From NCBI RefSeq assembly GCF_020687385.1, contig NZ_JAJEQM010000005.1:124001-188000 (forward strand): a stretch of DNA of 64,000 nucleotides, in the 5' to 3' direction. The notes beneath the pieces were generated by a model. It saw only the letters and a list, made by a program, of their open reading frames with translations. It did not search any database and was not told the DNA's origin. Origin of the DNA: Hominilimicola fabiformis. GTDB lineage: Bacteria; Bacillota; Clostridia; UBA1381. The translations under genes and the position numbers were made by a program. Shown in pieces: positions 53,093 to 61,703 of this stretch; the stretch's first letter is position 1; every line of letters begins with the position of its first letter.

Positions 53093-54979
53093 ATGAAAAG
53101 AGTAATAAAAACAGCGTCGGCAATATTGCTTGCACTTGCTATGACAACACCTGCATTTGCGGCACCGACAGATACAGATACTACAACAGATACACCTATT
53201 GCTACACCTACAGCAGCACCGTCAACATCAACTCGCTTTACTGATATTAACAGTGAAGAATTTGCTTGGGCAAAGTCATATATTAATGATATGGCGGGCA
53301 AGGGCTTTATTTCCGGTTATGAGGACAATACATTCAGACCTGACAATGATGTAACAAGACTTGAGGCATTGTCGCTTTTCGCAAGAGCAATGGGGTCAAA
53401 TGATTCTGCCAATACTGAATTATTGGAAATCGCACACGATAAGTTCGACAGTGTTATAAAAGAGTACGGCTTAAAGTGGGGTACTGATGAAATCGCATAT
53501 TTGATGTATAAGGGTGCTTTGAAGAAAACAGACCTTGATACATACCTAAAAGATGATGAAAAAGATACACCGATGAAACGTTATGAGGCTGCTATAATCA
53601 TAACTAAGGCAATGGGCGGCGAAGAAAAAGCACTTTCAGAATTGGGTGTAGTGCTTGATTACACAGACGCACGTGAAGTTCCGTCAAATGCTATTCAGTA
53701 TGTGTCTTATGCAACAGACGCTGGAATTATGGAAGGTATGGGAGAGGGGCTATTCTCACCTAATACAGCCGTTAAGAGAAGTCAAATGGCAGTTATGCTT
53801 TCGAGAACTGTAGACAAGACAAACTATACATTTGAAAAGAATAAGATAACAGCTGTTGATACCGAAAACAAGACAATCACGGCAACAAATTCAAAAGGTA
53901 AGGAAACTCAATACACATATACAGACAGTACAGTTATAAAGAGCCTTGGTGACGAAATACAAGCGTCAAGACTTGTTTCGGGTGTTGAGGCAGTGTTCGT
54001 TAAGTCGGGTAATACACTTGTAAGTGTTGACACTGTATCAAGTGAACCGGACAGAACAATCACAGGCAGATTTGTTAATTCATCTGTTAAATCCGGCGTT
54101 GTATCAATAAAGATTAAGCCTGATGATTCGGAAGAAAACGAAACTTATGAATGTGCGTCGAATATATCGGTAACATATGACGGCTCACCGGCAACTGTAA
54201 GAAGTTTTGCAGACGGTGACGTTGTAACAGTAAATCTTGTAAACGGTAAAATCGCATCTCTTGCAGGCGAATCAAAGACAACTACAATAAGCGGTGCAAC
54301 AATCGAAGATATGGAAATCGGTGACGATATTAAAATAACAATCAGCCACGGAAATGATGCTTACAACGGTAAAACATATGCTGTAAGCAGTGACGTTGTT
54401 GTAAAGAAAAATACTTCAACTGTTGACCTTTCAAGTATATACAAGGGCGATAAGGTTACACTTACATTGAAGTACGGTGTAATCACACAAATCAACGCAA
54501 CTTCAAGCACAAAGGTTATTGAAGGTACAATTCAGTCACTTACGATTGCAACTAAGTCAATTATGGTTGTAAAGGTTGACAATAAGGAACAGACATATGA
54601 AATTCCGAGCGGTGTACAAATTCTTATAAACGGTGAAGAAAAGACGCTTTACGATTTCAGAGTCGGCGATATTGTAAAACTTACAGTTGAAAGTGACGCA
54701 ATAACAAAGATTGTCGCAACATCAACTCAAGAATCATCGGGTTCAATGTCCGGTGTCGTTACGGGAATTAATACTTCTTACGGCGTAATCAGTGTACAGC
54801 CGGAGGGATCAACAGATTCAAAACAAGCATTCTGCAAAGACGGAAATACAACTTTTGTAACGGCTGCAGGTATTGCAAAGAAAATGAAAGACATCAAAGT
54901 CGGACAAAAGGTAGAAATTAAAGGTACAATTTCAGGCGGCGTATTTATCGGTAAGCTTGTTGTTATTGTTTCTGAATAA
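53093..54979 (+). CDS. SLH-domain surface protein with repeated beta modules
   Basis: 628-aa secreted protein from ATG 53093 (AAAGGAG upstream). Signal peptide 1-24 (ending AFAA), a short Thr/Pro/Ala linker, and three SLH modules at about 48-100, 110-172 and 188-240 with binding-type motifs TRLE, KRYE and KRSQ. Residues 245-628 contain several copies of a beta unit with a Val-x-Gly-rich turn (GRFVNSSVKSG, GTIQSLTIATKS, GVVTGINTSYG), recalling DUF5666-like repeats. It would anchor to the pyruvylated polymer. Divergent from the larger SLH gene. Confidence 0.87.
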   Translation: MKRVIKTASAILLALAMTTPAFAAPTDTDTTTDTPIATPTAAPSTSTRFTDINSEEFAWAKSYINDMAGKGFISGYEDNTFRPDNDVTRLEALSLFARAMGSNDSANTELLEIAHDKFDSVIKEYGLKWGTDEIAYLMYKGALKKTDLDTYLKDDEKDTPMKRYEAAIIITKAMGGEEKALSELGVVLDYTDAREVPSNAIQYVSYATDAGIMEGMGEGLFSPNTAVKRSQMAVMLSRTVDKTNYTFEKNKITAVDTENKTITATNSKGKETQYTYTDSTVIKSLGDEIQASRLVSGVEAVFVKSGNTLVSVDTVSSEPDRTITGRFVNSSVKSGVVSIKIKPDDSEENETYECASNISVTYDGSPATVRSFADGDVVTVNLVNGKIASLAGESKTTTISGATIEDMEIGDDIKITISHGNDAYNGKTYAVSSDVVVKKNTSTVDLSSIYKGDKVTLTLKYGVITQINATSSTKVIEGTIQSLTIATKSIMVVKVDNKEQTYEIPSGVQILINGEEKTLYDFRVGDIVKLTVESDAITKIVATSTQESSGSMSGVVTGINTSYGVISVQPEGSTDSKQAFCKDGNTTFVTAAGIAKKMKDIKVGQKVEIKGTISGGVFIGKLVVIVSE

Positions 54980-54994
54980 TATATGCTTTAGATA

Positions 54995-55024
54995 AAAGGG
55001 CGGAAGTGTTTCCGTCCTTTATTA
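54995..55024 (+). terminator. Terminator of the 628-aa SLH gene
   Basis: Eleven-bp stem with one G-T pair (54995-55005 with 55010-55020), loop GTGT, then ATTATT. Confidence 0.75.
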
Positions 55025-55037
55025 TTAAGGAGAAAAA

Positions 55038-56180
55038 ATGAAGAGATTTGAAAAATATTACGGATGGATAATTGCATTTGTATTTTGTGTGGCAGTTATC
55101 GCGGTGTACAAAACTTTTGATAACTTTAATAATATAACGCAGTATTTGGCTAAAATTTTTGACGCAGTAAAGCCGTTCTTCATCGCATTTATAATTGCGT
55201 ATATCCTCAACATACCCGCAAAACGTATGCAAAAATGGCTTTCTAAATCGAAAAAGTCATTTATAAAAAAACATACGCTCGGCATAAGTATTATAACAAT
55301 ATATGTTTTGGCGATTATGGCTGTTCTGGCAATTTTGAGAATGTTAATTCCGGCATTGTACAAGAATATTATGGATTTGTATAACAATTTGCCGAATTAT
55401 ATAACTTCATTCCAAGACTACATCAATAACTTTGAAATTATCAAAAAATCAAGCCTGTTTGCCAATGGTATTGATTTGTACAGTGAGATGAATAAGATAG
55501 TTACGTCAATAGATATGTCGCAGTTCGGCAAGTATGCACAGGGTGTATACAATATGACAACGGGATTGTTTGATATATTTGTTGCGGTGATTGCGTCAAT
55601 ATATATGCTTATTGACAAGGAACGATTAAAAAAGGGTATTTTTCGTTTGATGGGAATATTCCTAAAAGAAAAGCGTGCAAATTCAATTACGGAACACGCA
55701 AAACGTATAAATGATATTTTTACAAATTATCTTTACAGCCGACTTATGTGCAGTATTATAATGGCTGTTGTGTGCAGTATCGTGCTTATGATTATGAATG
55801 TTAAGTATGCGCTTATACTCGGTTTGTTTATCGGTGCAATGGATATGATACCGTATTTCGGTTCGATTATATCATTTGTTATTTCACTGATTGTAACGTT
55901 CATCACAGGCGGTGTGTGGAAAGGTGTTTGGACGGGTGTTGTTTTGCTTGTCCTTCAACAGATTGACGGAAACTTGTTAGGTCCTAAGATTATGGGGGAT
56001 TCGCTTGAAATCAGACCTTTGTGGATTATTTTTGCGGTTACGGTCGGCGGCGCATTGTTCGGTTTTATGGGAATGTTGTTCTCAGTGCCTGTTCTTGCTA
56101 TAATTCGTGCGATTATGTCGGACTATTTTACGGCCAGAGAAATAAAGAAAATGTCAGAGGAAAGTGAAAATAATGAGTAA
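55038..56180 (+). CDS. AI-2E-family permease 1
   Basis: 380-aa PF01594 membrane protein with about 8 helices. The C-terminal half has the family pattern LGLFIGAMDMIPYFGSIIS and VLLVLQQIDGNLLGPKIMG. Despite the name, members do many jobs (autoinducer-2 export, sodium/proton exchange). A second copy lies at 61704. It overlaps the next gene by eight bases. Confidence 0.88.
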   Translation: MKRFEKYYGWIIAFVFCVAVIAVYKTFDNFNNITQYLAKIFDAVKPFFIAFIIAYILNIPAKRMQKWLSKSKKSFIKKHTLGISIITIYVLAIMAVLAILRMLIPALYKNIMDLYNNLPNYITSFQDYINNFEIIKKSSLFANGIDLYSEMNKIVTSIDMSQFGKYAQGVYNMTTGLFDIFVAVIASIYMLIDKERLKKGIFRLMGIFLKEKRANSITEHAKRINDIFTNYLYSRLMCSIIMAVVCSIVLMIMNVKYALILGLFIGAMDMIPYFGSIISFVISLIVTFITGGVWKGVWTGVVLLVLQQIDGNLLGPKIMGDSLEIRPLWIIFAVTVGGALFGFMGMLFSVPVLAIIRAIMSDYFTAREIKKMSEESENNE

Positions 56181-57369
56181 GAAAATTGCGGTTATAGGCG
56201 GAGGGGCGTCCGGACTTTTTGCGGCGATATTTGCGGCACAAAACGGAAACAGCGTTACAATATATGAAAGCGGTGAAAGGGTAGGCAGAAAGATACTTGC
56301 AACGGGCAACGGTCGCTGTAATATGACTAATATGAATGCCGATATTGAAAATTATCACGGCAGAAATCCTAAATTTATAATGGGTGCAAGAAATAAATTT
56401 TGGGTGGAAGAAACACTTGAATTTTTCTCTGAACTCGGTATTGTAAGTAAAACCGAAGATGAGGGAAAGGTGTATCCGTATTCGGATCAAGCCTCTGCGG
56501 TGCTTGATGTTTTGAGGTTTAGACTTGATTCGCTCGGTGTTAAGATTGTAACATCATTTGAAGTCGAAAAAGTGAAGAAAAAGAAAAGCGGTTTTAATGT
56601 TATTTCATATAATGGACAGAGCGAATATGCCGACAGCGTAATTGTCGCAACAGGCGGAAAAGCCGCACCGAATTTAGGTTCAAAAGGTGTCGGATATGAA
56701 ATTTTAGAAAGTTTCGGTCATAAGGTGACGGAGCTTTCACCGTCACTTGTGCAGATTAAAACAGAAACGGACGTTGTTAAGAAGTTGAAAGGTATAAAGC
56801 TGAATGCAAATGTATCGCTCGGTAACTTTAAAGAATACGGCGAAGTTTTGTTTACCGAATACGGTTTATCAGGCCCTGCGGTGTTCTCACTTTCGTCACG
56901 GCTGAAAAATCAAAAGACGATTTCGCTTGATATAATGAGCGAATATTCAGAGGACGAATTATATGATATGATAAGTGTAAGAATGTATCAAAACCCTAAA
57001 ATTACGCTTGAAAATTTCTTTGTCGGAATGTTTAACAAACGTGTCGGACAGGCACTTTTGAAATATTGCGGAATTGAGCCGCTTTCAAGATATGCGGTAA
57101 CGCTGGGTGAAAAGGAAATCAGACGTATATGTTCAACAATAAAAAAATGGAATTTTAAAATTACGGGTACAATGTCGTGGAACAATGCACAGGTTACAAA
57201 AGGCGGTGTGATTACGGACGATTTTAACCCGAATACTATGGAATCAAAGCTTGTAAACGGTTTATACGCAACAGGCGAAGTACTTGATATAGACGGTGAC
57301 TGCGGTGGATATAATTTGCAGTGGGCGTGGTCGTCGGGGTATCTTGCCGGAATATCCGTAGGGAAATAA
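56173..57369 (+). CDS. NAD(P)/FAD-dependent oxidoreductase, YhiN/HI0933 family
   Basis: 398-aa flavoprotein from ATG 56173: dinucleotide-binding GGGASGLFAAIFAA, family motif GRKILATGNGRCNMTN, VATGGKAAPNLGSKG, and a C-terminal GEVLDIDGDCGGYNLQWAW that closes over FAD. The family's physiological role is unclear. A GTG at 56164 is a possible earlier start, but is close to the AGAGG site. Overlaps the AI-2E permease end. Confidence 0.9.
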   Translation: MSKKIAVIGGGASGLFAAIFAAQNGNSVTIYESGERVGRKILATGNGRCNMTNMNADIENYHGRNPKFIMGARNKFWVEETLEFFSELGIVSKTEDEGKVYPYSDQASAVLDVLRFRLDSLGVKIVTSFEVEKVKKKKSGFNVISYNGQSEYADSVIVATGGKAAPNLGSKGVGYEILESFGHKVTELSPSLVQIKTETDVVKKLKGIKLNANVSLGNFKEYGEVLFTEYGLSGPAVFSLSSRLKNQKTISLDIMSEYSEDELYDMISVRMYQNPKITLENFFVGMFNKRVGQALLKYCGIEPLSRYAVTLGEKEIRRICSTIKKWNFKITGTMSWNNAQVTKGGVITDDFNPNTMESKLVNGLYATGEVLDIDGDCGGYNLQWAWSSGYLAGISVGK

Positions 57370-57388
57370 TATAAGGAGTGTATTTTAT

Positions 57389-57955
57389 ATGAAAGATTCA
57401 ATGAAAATAACTGTAAAATATCAGTTTGTATATATGCTTTTAATGCAGGTTGCGGCATCAGGTGTGGCATTTGTGTTTGGATTGGTTGCGTTTTGGTACT
57501 TCCTGTCAATGAATATTGCCAAGGAAATAATTTCTGTTATATTCATAGGTGTAAATTTTGCAATGCTTTATATACCTGCAAAAAACTTTGCAATAAGAGA
57601 TAACAAATCGTATACACCGCTAAAGCCGAGTAAATTAAAAGGTGCTATGTTCGGTGTGCTTATTTCCGTTGTTACAACAATTTTGATGGCACTTTTTGCA
57701 TTTGTATGGGCAAAGTTCAGTGACGAAATCGGTATTCACGGAGTTGTGCCTACAATAATTAATGTAATTTTTTATTATTGGAGTTTCCCGTATAACGGCA
57801 TAATGGGATTGGCGAATGGAACATATACGATTTATTCGGGTATTTTAATGCTTATAGTGCCAATATTGGCGACATATTGCGGATATATTGCAGGAAGTAA
57901 AAAGTTTGAATTTGTAGAAAAAATTGAAGAATTTATGTACGAAAAAGAGGAATAA
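57389..57955 (+). CDS. Hypothetical membrane protein (188 aa)
   Basis: Not recognised. Four to five hydrophobic helices (about 10-32, 37-58, 86-110, 118-136, 147-168) and a charged Glu/Lys C-terminal tail inside or outside the cell. AAGGAG precedes ATG 57389. It follows the flavoprotein gene by 19 bases and probably shares its transcript; no motif indicates a substrate. Confidence 0.75.
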   Translation: MKDSMKITVKYQFVYMLLMQVAASGVAFVFGLVAFWYFLSMNIAKEIISVIFIGVNFAMLYIPAKNFAIRDNKSYTPLKPSKLKGAMFGVLISVVTTILMALFAFVWAKFSDEIGIHGVVPTIINVIFYYWSFPYNGIMGLANGTYTIYSGILMLIVPILATYCGYIAGSKKFEFVEKIEEFMYEKEE

Positions 57956-57969
57956 TTCATATAAAGTTG

Positions 57970-57998
57970 TTGAATTTTTATAAAAGCTATGGTATAAT
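57970..57998 (+). promoter_or_regulatory. Promoter of the P-loop/VOR operon
   Basis: TTGAAT (57970-57975), 17-base spacer, TATAAT (57993-57998); leader of about 35 bases to ATG 58041. Confidence 0.78.
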
Positions 57999-58040
57999 AT
58001 ATTTATATTTTTGACGAATTTGTTATTTATAGGAGTAGAG

Positions 58041-58712
58041 ATGAAAAATAGAATTCATATATTTACAGGTCATTTCGGCAGCGGAAAAACTGAGGTGGCA
58101 CTGAATTTTGCTCTACAAGAGAAAAAGAAGGGCGAAGATGTTGTAATCGTTGATTTGGATATTGTAAACCCTTATTTCAGAACAAATGATGCAAGAAATG
58201 TACTAATGAAAAACGGAATAAAAGTTGTTGCAAATAATTATGCGTCGTCAAATGTTGATATGCCGACAATGCCGCTTGATATTTTAAGCGTGTTTAATAA
58301 TGACAATTCTGTTGTTGTTTTCGATGTCGGCGGTGACGATGACGGTGCATTGGCTTTGGGACAGTATAAACAATATTTTGATAAATACGGTTATGAGATG
58401 CATTTTATTGTTAATACAAAACGTCCTTTAACAAGAACGAATGATGAATTAATTGAAATCGCAGAGAGAATAGAAAGTGCATCACGTTTGAAATTTACGG
58501 ATATATACAATAATACGAATTTATCCGACCAAACAGACGGAAATACTTTATTTTCGGGATACGATGAAATTAAAATGCTGTCAAAGAAAATGGGTATAGC
58601 TATAACAAAAAATTGCGGAATTGATAAGGCTCTTTCAAACGTTCCGACGAATTTGAAGGATACTGTATTTCGTATGAATATCTGTATTTTAAGACCATGG
58701 GAAATACAGTGA
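58041..58712 (+). CDS. SIMIBI-type P-loop ATPase
   Basis: 223-aa NTPase from ATG 58041 (ATAGGAGTAGAG upstream). Walker A GHFGSGKTE (10-18), VIVDLDIVNPYFR as switch I and VVFDVGGDDDGALAL as Walker B/switch II, a layout of the MinD/ParA/CobQ superfamily, although the deviant KGGxGK loop is absent. It lies 28 bases before a ferredoxin-dependent oxidoreductase operon with no intervening terminator, so it may help assemble or regulate that complex (inference). Confidence 0.78.
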   Translation: MKNRIHIFTGHFGSGKTEVALNFALQEKKKGEDVVIVDLDIVNPYFRTNDARNVLMKNGIKVVANNYASSNVDMPTMPLDILSVFNNDNSVVVFDVGGDDDGALALGQYKQYFDKYGYEMHFIVNTKRPLTRTNDELIEIAERIESASRLKFTDIYNNTNLSDQTDGNTLFSGYDEIKMLSKKMGIAITKNCGIDKALSNVPTNLKDTVFRMNICILRPWEIQ

Positions 58713-58740
58713 AAAAAAACAACAAAGGAGTTGATTTTTT

Positions 58741-58950
58741 TTGAAGAAGGTTATCTTCAACGAAGAACGTTGTAAAAGTTGTGAACTTTGCGTAAGTGTC
58801 TGCCCTAAGAAAATTCTTAGAATATCGGACGATAAAATGAATGAAAAGGGTTACAAACCCGCTGAAATATTTGAACAGGATAAATGTATCGGTTGTGCAT
58901 TTTGTGCGACAATTTGCCCTGACGCGGCTATCACGATTGAGGAGGACTGA
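58741..58950 (+). CDS. 2-oxoacid:ferredoxin oxidoreductase, delta (ferredoxin) subunit
   Basis: 69-aa 2[4Fe-4S] ferredoxin-like subunit with ligands C11, C14, C17, C21 and C49, C52, C55, C59. It carries electrons out of the alpha/beta core. TTG start at 58741, with AAAGGAG about ten bases upstream. Three bases before the alpha gene. Confidence 0.9.
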   Translation: MKKVIFNEERCKSCELCVSVCPKKILRISDDKMNEKGYKPAEIFEQDKCIGCAFCATICPDAAITIEED

Positions 58951-58953
58951 CAG

Positions 58954-60012
58954 ATGGGTGAAAAGGTTTTAATGAAAGGTAATGAGGCAATAGGAGAGGC
59001 GGCAATTCGTTCGGGCTGTCGTCACTTTTTCGGTTATCCGATAACACCGCAGACGGAACTTTCGGCATATATGGCGAAGAAAATGCCGAAAATAAACGGA
59101 GTATTTCTTCAAGCGGAAAGTGAAGTTTCGGCGATAAATATGGTATACGGTGCGGCTGCGGCAGGCGTGAGAACGATGACAAGTTCATCAAGTCCGGGAA
59201 TAAGTCTAAAGGCTGAGGGGATAAGCTATCTTGCGGCAGGAGATTTACCGTGCGTTATTGTAAATATAGTTCGCGGAGGTCCGGGACTCGGCGGTATTCA
59301 ACCGGCACAGTCAGATTATTTCCAAGCTGTAAAAGGCGGCGGACACGGTGACTATCATTTAATTGTTTTAGCACCTAATTCCGTACAGGAGCTTGCTCAT
59401 TTAACAGCCGAAGCATTTAATATTTCCGATGAATACAGAATTCCGACTATGATTTTGGGTGACGGTACTTTGGGACAAATGATGGAGCCTGTCGACTTAG
59501 ATGCAATACCTGAGCCGATTTATGCCGACAAACCTTGGGCGGCAAGAGGAACTGATAATAAACGTAAGAAAAACATCGTTGAAACACTTTATCTTGAGGC
59601 GTCAGAACTTGAAAAGAAAGTTTTGGAACGTGAGGAAAAGTACAACGTTGTCAAAGAAAATTTGCAGCGATATGAGGCACATGATATTGATGACGCCGAT
59701 ATAATCATATCGTCATACGGTATTACTTCAAGAGTTGTCGAAACAGCGGTTAAGTCACTTCGTGAAGAGGGAATAAAAGTGGGCGTTATACGTCCGATAA
59801 CACTTTGGCCGTTTCCTGAAAATATTTTTAAAACGGTTAAACCGAAAGCGTTTTTGTCCGTTGAAATGAGTACTGGACAAATGATTGAAGATATTAAGCT
59901 TGCGTGTGAATGCAGTGCACCTGTTTATTTCTGCGGACGTACGGGCGGTATTATACCGACACCGGATGAGGTCGCGGAAAAGGTTAAGAGCATAATGAAG
60001 GAGGTACAATAA
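58954..60012 (+). CDS. vorB: 2-oxoacid:ferredoxin oxidoreductase, alpha subunit (VorB-like)
   Basis: 352 aa, the pyrimidine domain of the enzyme that oxidatively decarboxylates 2-oxoacids to acyl-CoA. GYPITPQTELSAYMAKKMP and SSSSPGISLKAEGISYL are typical of VorB (2-oxoisovalerate) and KorA (2-oxoglutarate); the lack of a fused gamma domain and the overall match favour a VOR-type branched-chain enzyme. AGGAGG lies near the ATG. Confidence 0.88.
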   Translation: MGEKVLMKGNEAIGEAAIRSGCRHFFGYPITPQTELSAYMAKKMPKINGVFLQAESEVSAINMVYGAAAAGVRTMTSSSSPGISLKAEGISYLAAGDLPCVIVNIVRGGPGLGGIQPAQSDYFQAVKGGGHGDYHLIVLAPNSVQELAHLTAEAFNISDEYRIPTMILGDGTLGQMMEPVDLDAIPEPIYADKPWAARGTDNKRKKNIVETLYLEASELEKKVLEREEKYNVVKENLQRYEAHDIDDADIIISSYGITSRVVETAVKSLREEGIKVGVIRPITLWPFPENIFKTVKPKAFLSVEMSTGQMIEDIKLACECSAPVYFCGRTGGIIPTPDEVAEKVKSIMKEVQ

Positions 60013-60013
60013 T

Positions 60014-60769
60014 ATGAAAACGATATTTAAAAAGCCAAATTCATTAACCGATACAGTTTTTCACTATTGCCCCGGCTGTTCGCACGGAATTGTGCATAGA
60101 CTTGTATGTGAAGTCATTGATGAACTTGATATTAGCGGCAAAACCATTGCGGTTGAGCCGGTAGGCTGTGCGGTAACGGCACATAATTATTTTGACTTTG
60201 ATGTTGTACAAGCGGCACACGGCAGAGCGCCTGCAGTGGCAACGGGTATAAAACGTTCACTGCCGGACAGGGTTGTGTTCACATATCAAGGTGACGGCGA
60301 CCTTGCGTCAATAGGTACTGCCGAAACAGTACACAGTGCCGCAAGAGGCGAGAATATAACCGTTATATTCATCAATAATACAATTTACGGAATGACAGGC
60401 GGTCAAATGGCACCAACGTCACTTCCGGGACAAGTTACGCAGACATCACCTTACGGACGTGATCCGAAAATACAAGGTAATCCCGTAAGAGTGTGCGAAA
60501 TGCTTGCCACACTTGACGGACCATCATATATTGCGAGAGTTTCAACTGATTCCGTACCGCATATAAAGGACGCTAAAAGGGCTATAAAGAAAGCATTTGA
60601 AAATCAAATAAACGGTAAGGGATTTTCAATAGTCGAAGTGCTTTCGACTTGTCCGACAAATTGGGGAATGTCACCTGTTGAGGCTATGCAGAGAGTCAGA
60701 GATGAAATGATTCCGTATTATCCGCTTGGTGTTTTTAAAGATATTGAGGACGTCGAGGAGGATAAATAA
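60014..60769 (+). CDS. 2-oxoacid:ferredoxin oxidoreductase, beta subunit
   Basis: 251 aa, thiamine diphosphate-binding subunit: FHYCPGCSHGIVHRL at the N-terminus, the ThDP motif GDGDLASIGT ending in INNTIYGMTGGQ, and TSPYGRDP. One base after vorB; its stop overlaps the start of the gamma gene. Confidence 0.92.
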   Translation: MKTIFKKPNSLTDTVFHYCPGCSHGIVHRLVCEVIDELDISGKTIAVEPVGCAVTAHNYFDFDVVQAAHGRAPAVATGIKRSLPDRVVFTYQGDGDLASIGTAETVHSAARGENITVIFINNTIYGMTGGQMAPTSLPGQVTQTSPYGRDPKIQGNPVRVCEMLATLDGPSYIARVSTDSVPHIKDAKRAIKKAFENQINGKGFSIVEVLSTCPTNWGMSPVEAMQRVRDEMIPYYPLGVFKDIEDVEEDK

Positions 60770-61305
60770 TGAAAAATTGTGAAATGATACTTGCCGGATT
60801 CGGCGGTCAGGGGATTTTGTTTACAGGAAAAATACTTGCGTTTGCGGCAATGCTTAAAGACAAAAAACTTTCTTGGCTACCGTCATACGGACCTGAAATG
60901 CGTGGCGGTACTGCAAATTGTCACGTTATAATAGATGATGAGCCGATTGGCTCGCCGATTGTTACAAGACCGAATATCCTTGTGGCAATGAATAAACCGT
61001 CACTTGATAAATTTGAAAATACGGTTTCGGACGGCGGATATGTGTTTATAGATACGTCGCTTATAGACAGAAGGGTGGAAAGAGAGGACGTAAACGAAAT
61101 TTGCGTGAATGCTACCGAAACGGCTCATAATATGGGTAATAAGAGTCTTGCAAATATGGTTATGCTCGGTGCTGTGTTAAAGAAAACGGAATTGTTTACA
61201 ATCGATGAAATTGAATACACAATGAAGAAATCTTTACCGGAAAACAAGCATAAACTTATAGAGATGAATATAAAAGCCGTAAAAGAAGGATATAATTTAG
61301 TATAG
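60769..61305 (+). CDS. 2-oxoacid:ferredoxin oxidoreductase, gamma subunit
   Basis: 178 aa, the CoA-proximal gamma domain: MILAGFGGQGILFTGKIL, SYGPEMRGGTANCHVII, and ILVAMNKPSLDKF. Overlaps the beta gene by one base (TAATG). The delta-alpha-beta-gamma order is complete, giving a functional four-subunit enzyme. Confidence 0.92.
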   Translation: MKNCEMILAGFGGQGILFTGKILAFAAMLKDKKLSWLPSYGPEMRGGTANCHVIIDDEPIGSPIVTRPNILVAMNKPSLDKFENTVSDGGYVFIDTSLIDRRVEREDVNEICVNATETAHNMGNKSLANMVMLGAVLKKTELFTIDEIEYTMKKSLPENKHKLIEMNIKAVKEGYNLV

Positions 61306-61330
61306 AGAGATTAAAAGGAGGATTTTGGTT

Positions 61331-61627
61331 ATGGCAGCGGTAAAAAAGAAAAAAGGTCTTATGTACAAAGGTAAGCCGCTTTTAAGATGCGGGAACAGAA
61401 TTTATTACGGAAATTTGGAAGATAAGCTTATTCTTGCTCTTGACATCGTGGAAAGCAGTAAAAAGCAAGATGTGGACGTATCTACAAAAGTTAAGGTACA
61501 GATTATGGACAACACAGGTGAGCTTGGCAAAGGTCAGGTTTATCGTAAGTGCGAAAGAGAAAATCTTTATAAGGCTATTGACATCGGTGAATGGTGGCTG
61601 CAAGACGCTATGAAAATGATGGGCTAA
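61331..61627 (+). CDS. Conserved-looking hypothetical protein (98 aa)
   Basis: 98-aa basic protein from ATG 61331, nine bases after GGAGG (a TTG at 61325 is too close). MYKGKPLLRCGNRIYYGN forms a beta-hairpin-like start, then KLILALDIVESS, TKVKVQIMD and a helical DIGEWWLQDAMKMM end. I recall similar unnamed proteins in Clostridia but know no function. Follows the oxidoreductase gamma gene by 25 bases. Confidence 0.75.
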   Translation: MAAVKKKKGLMYKGKPLLRCGNRIYYGNLEDKLILALDIVESSKKQDVDVSTKVKVQIMDNTGELGKGQVYRKCERENLYKAIDIGEWWLQDAMKMMG

Positions 61628-61634
61628 TTAAATT

Positions 61635-61664
61635 TAAGCTGTTGCATTTTTATGTGACAGCTTA
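61635..61664 (+). terminator. Terminator of the oxidoreductase operon
   Basis: TAAGCTGT/ACAGCTTA stem extended by G-T pairs (61635-61646 with 61653-61664), then TTTGC. Confidence 0.7.
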
Positions 61665-61703
61665 TTTGCATTTATAAAATCATAATCTGAAAGGGTGAAA
61701 AAT

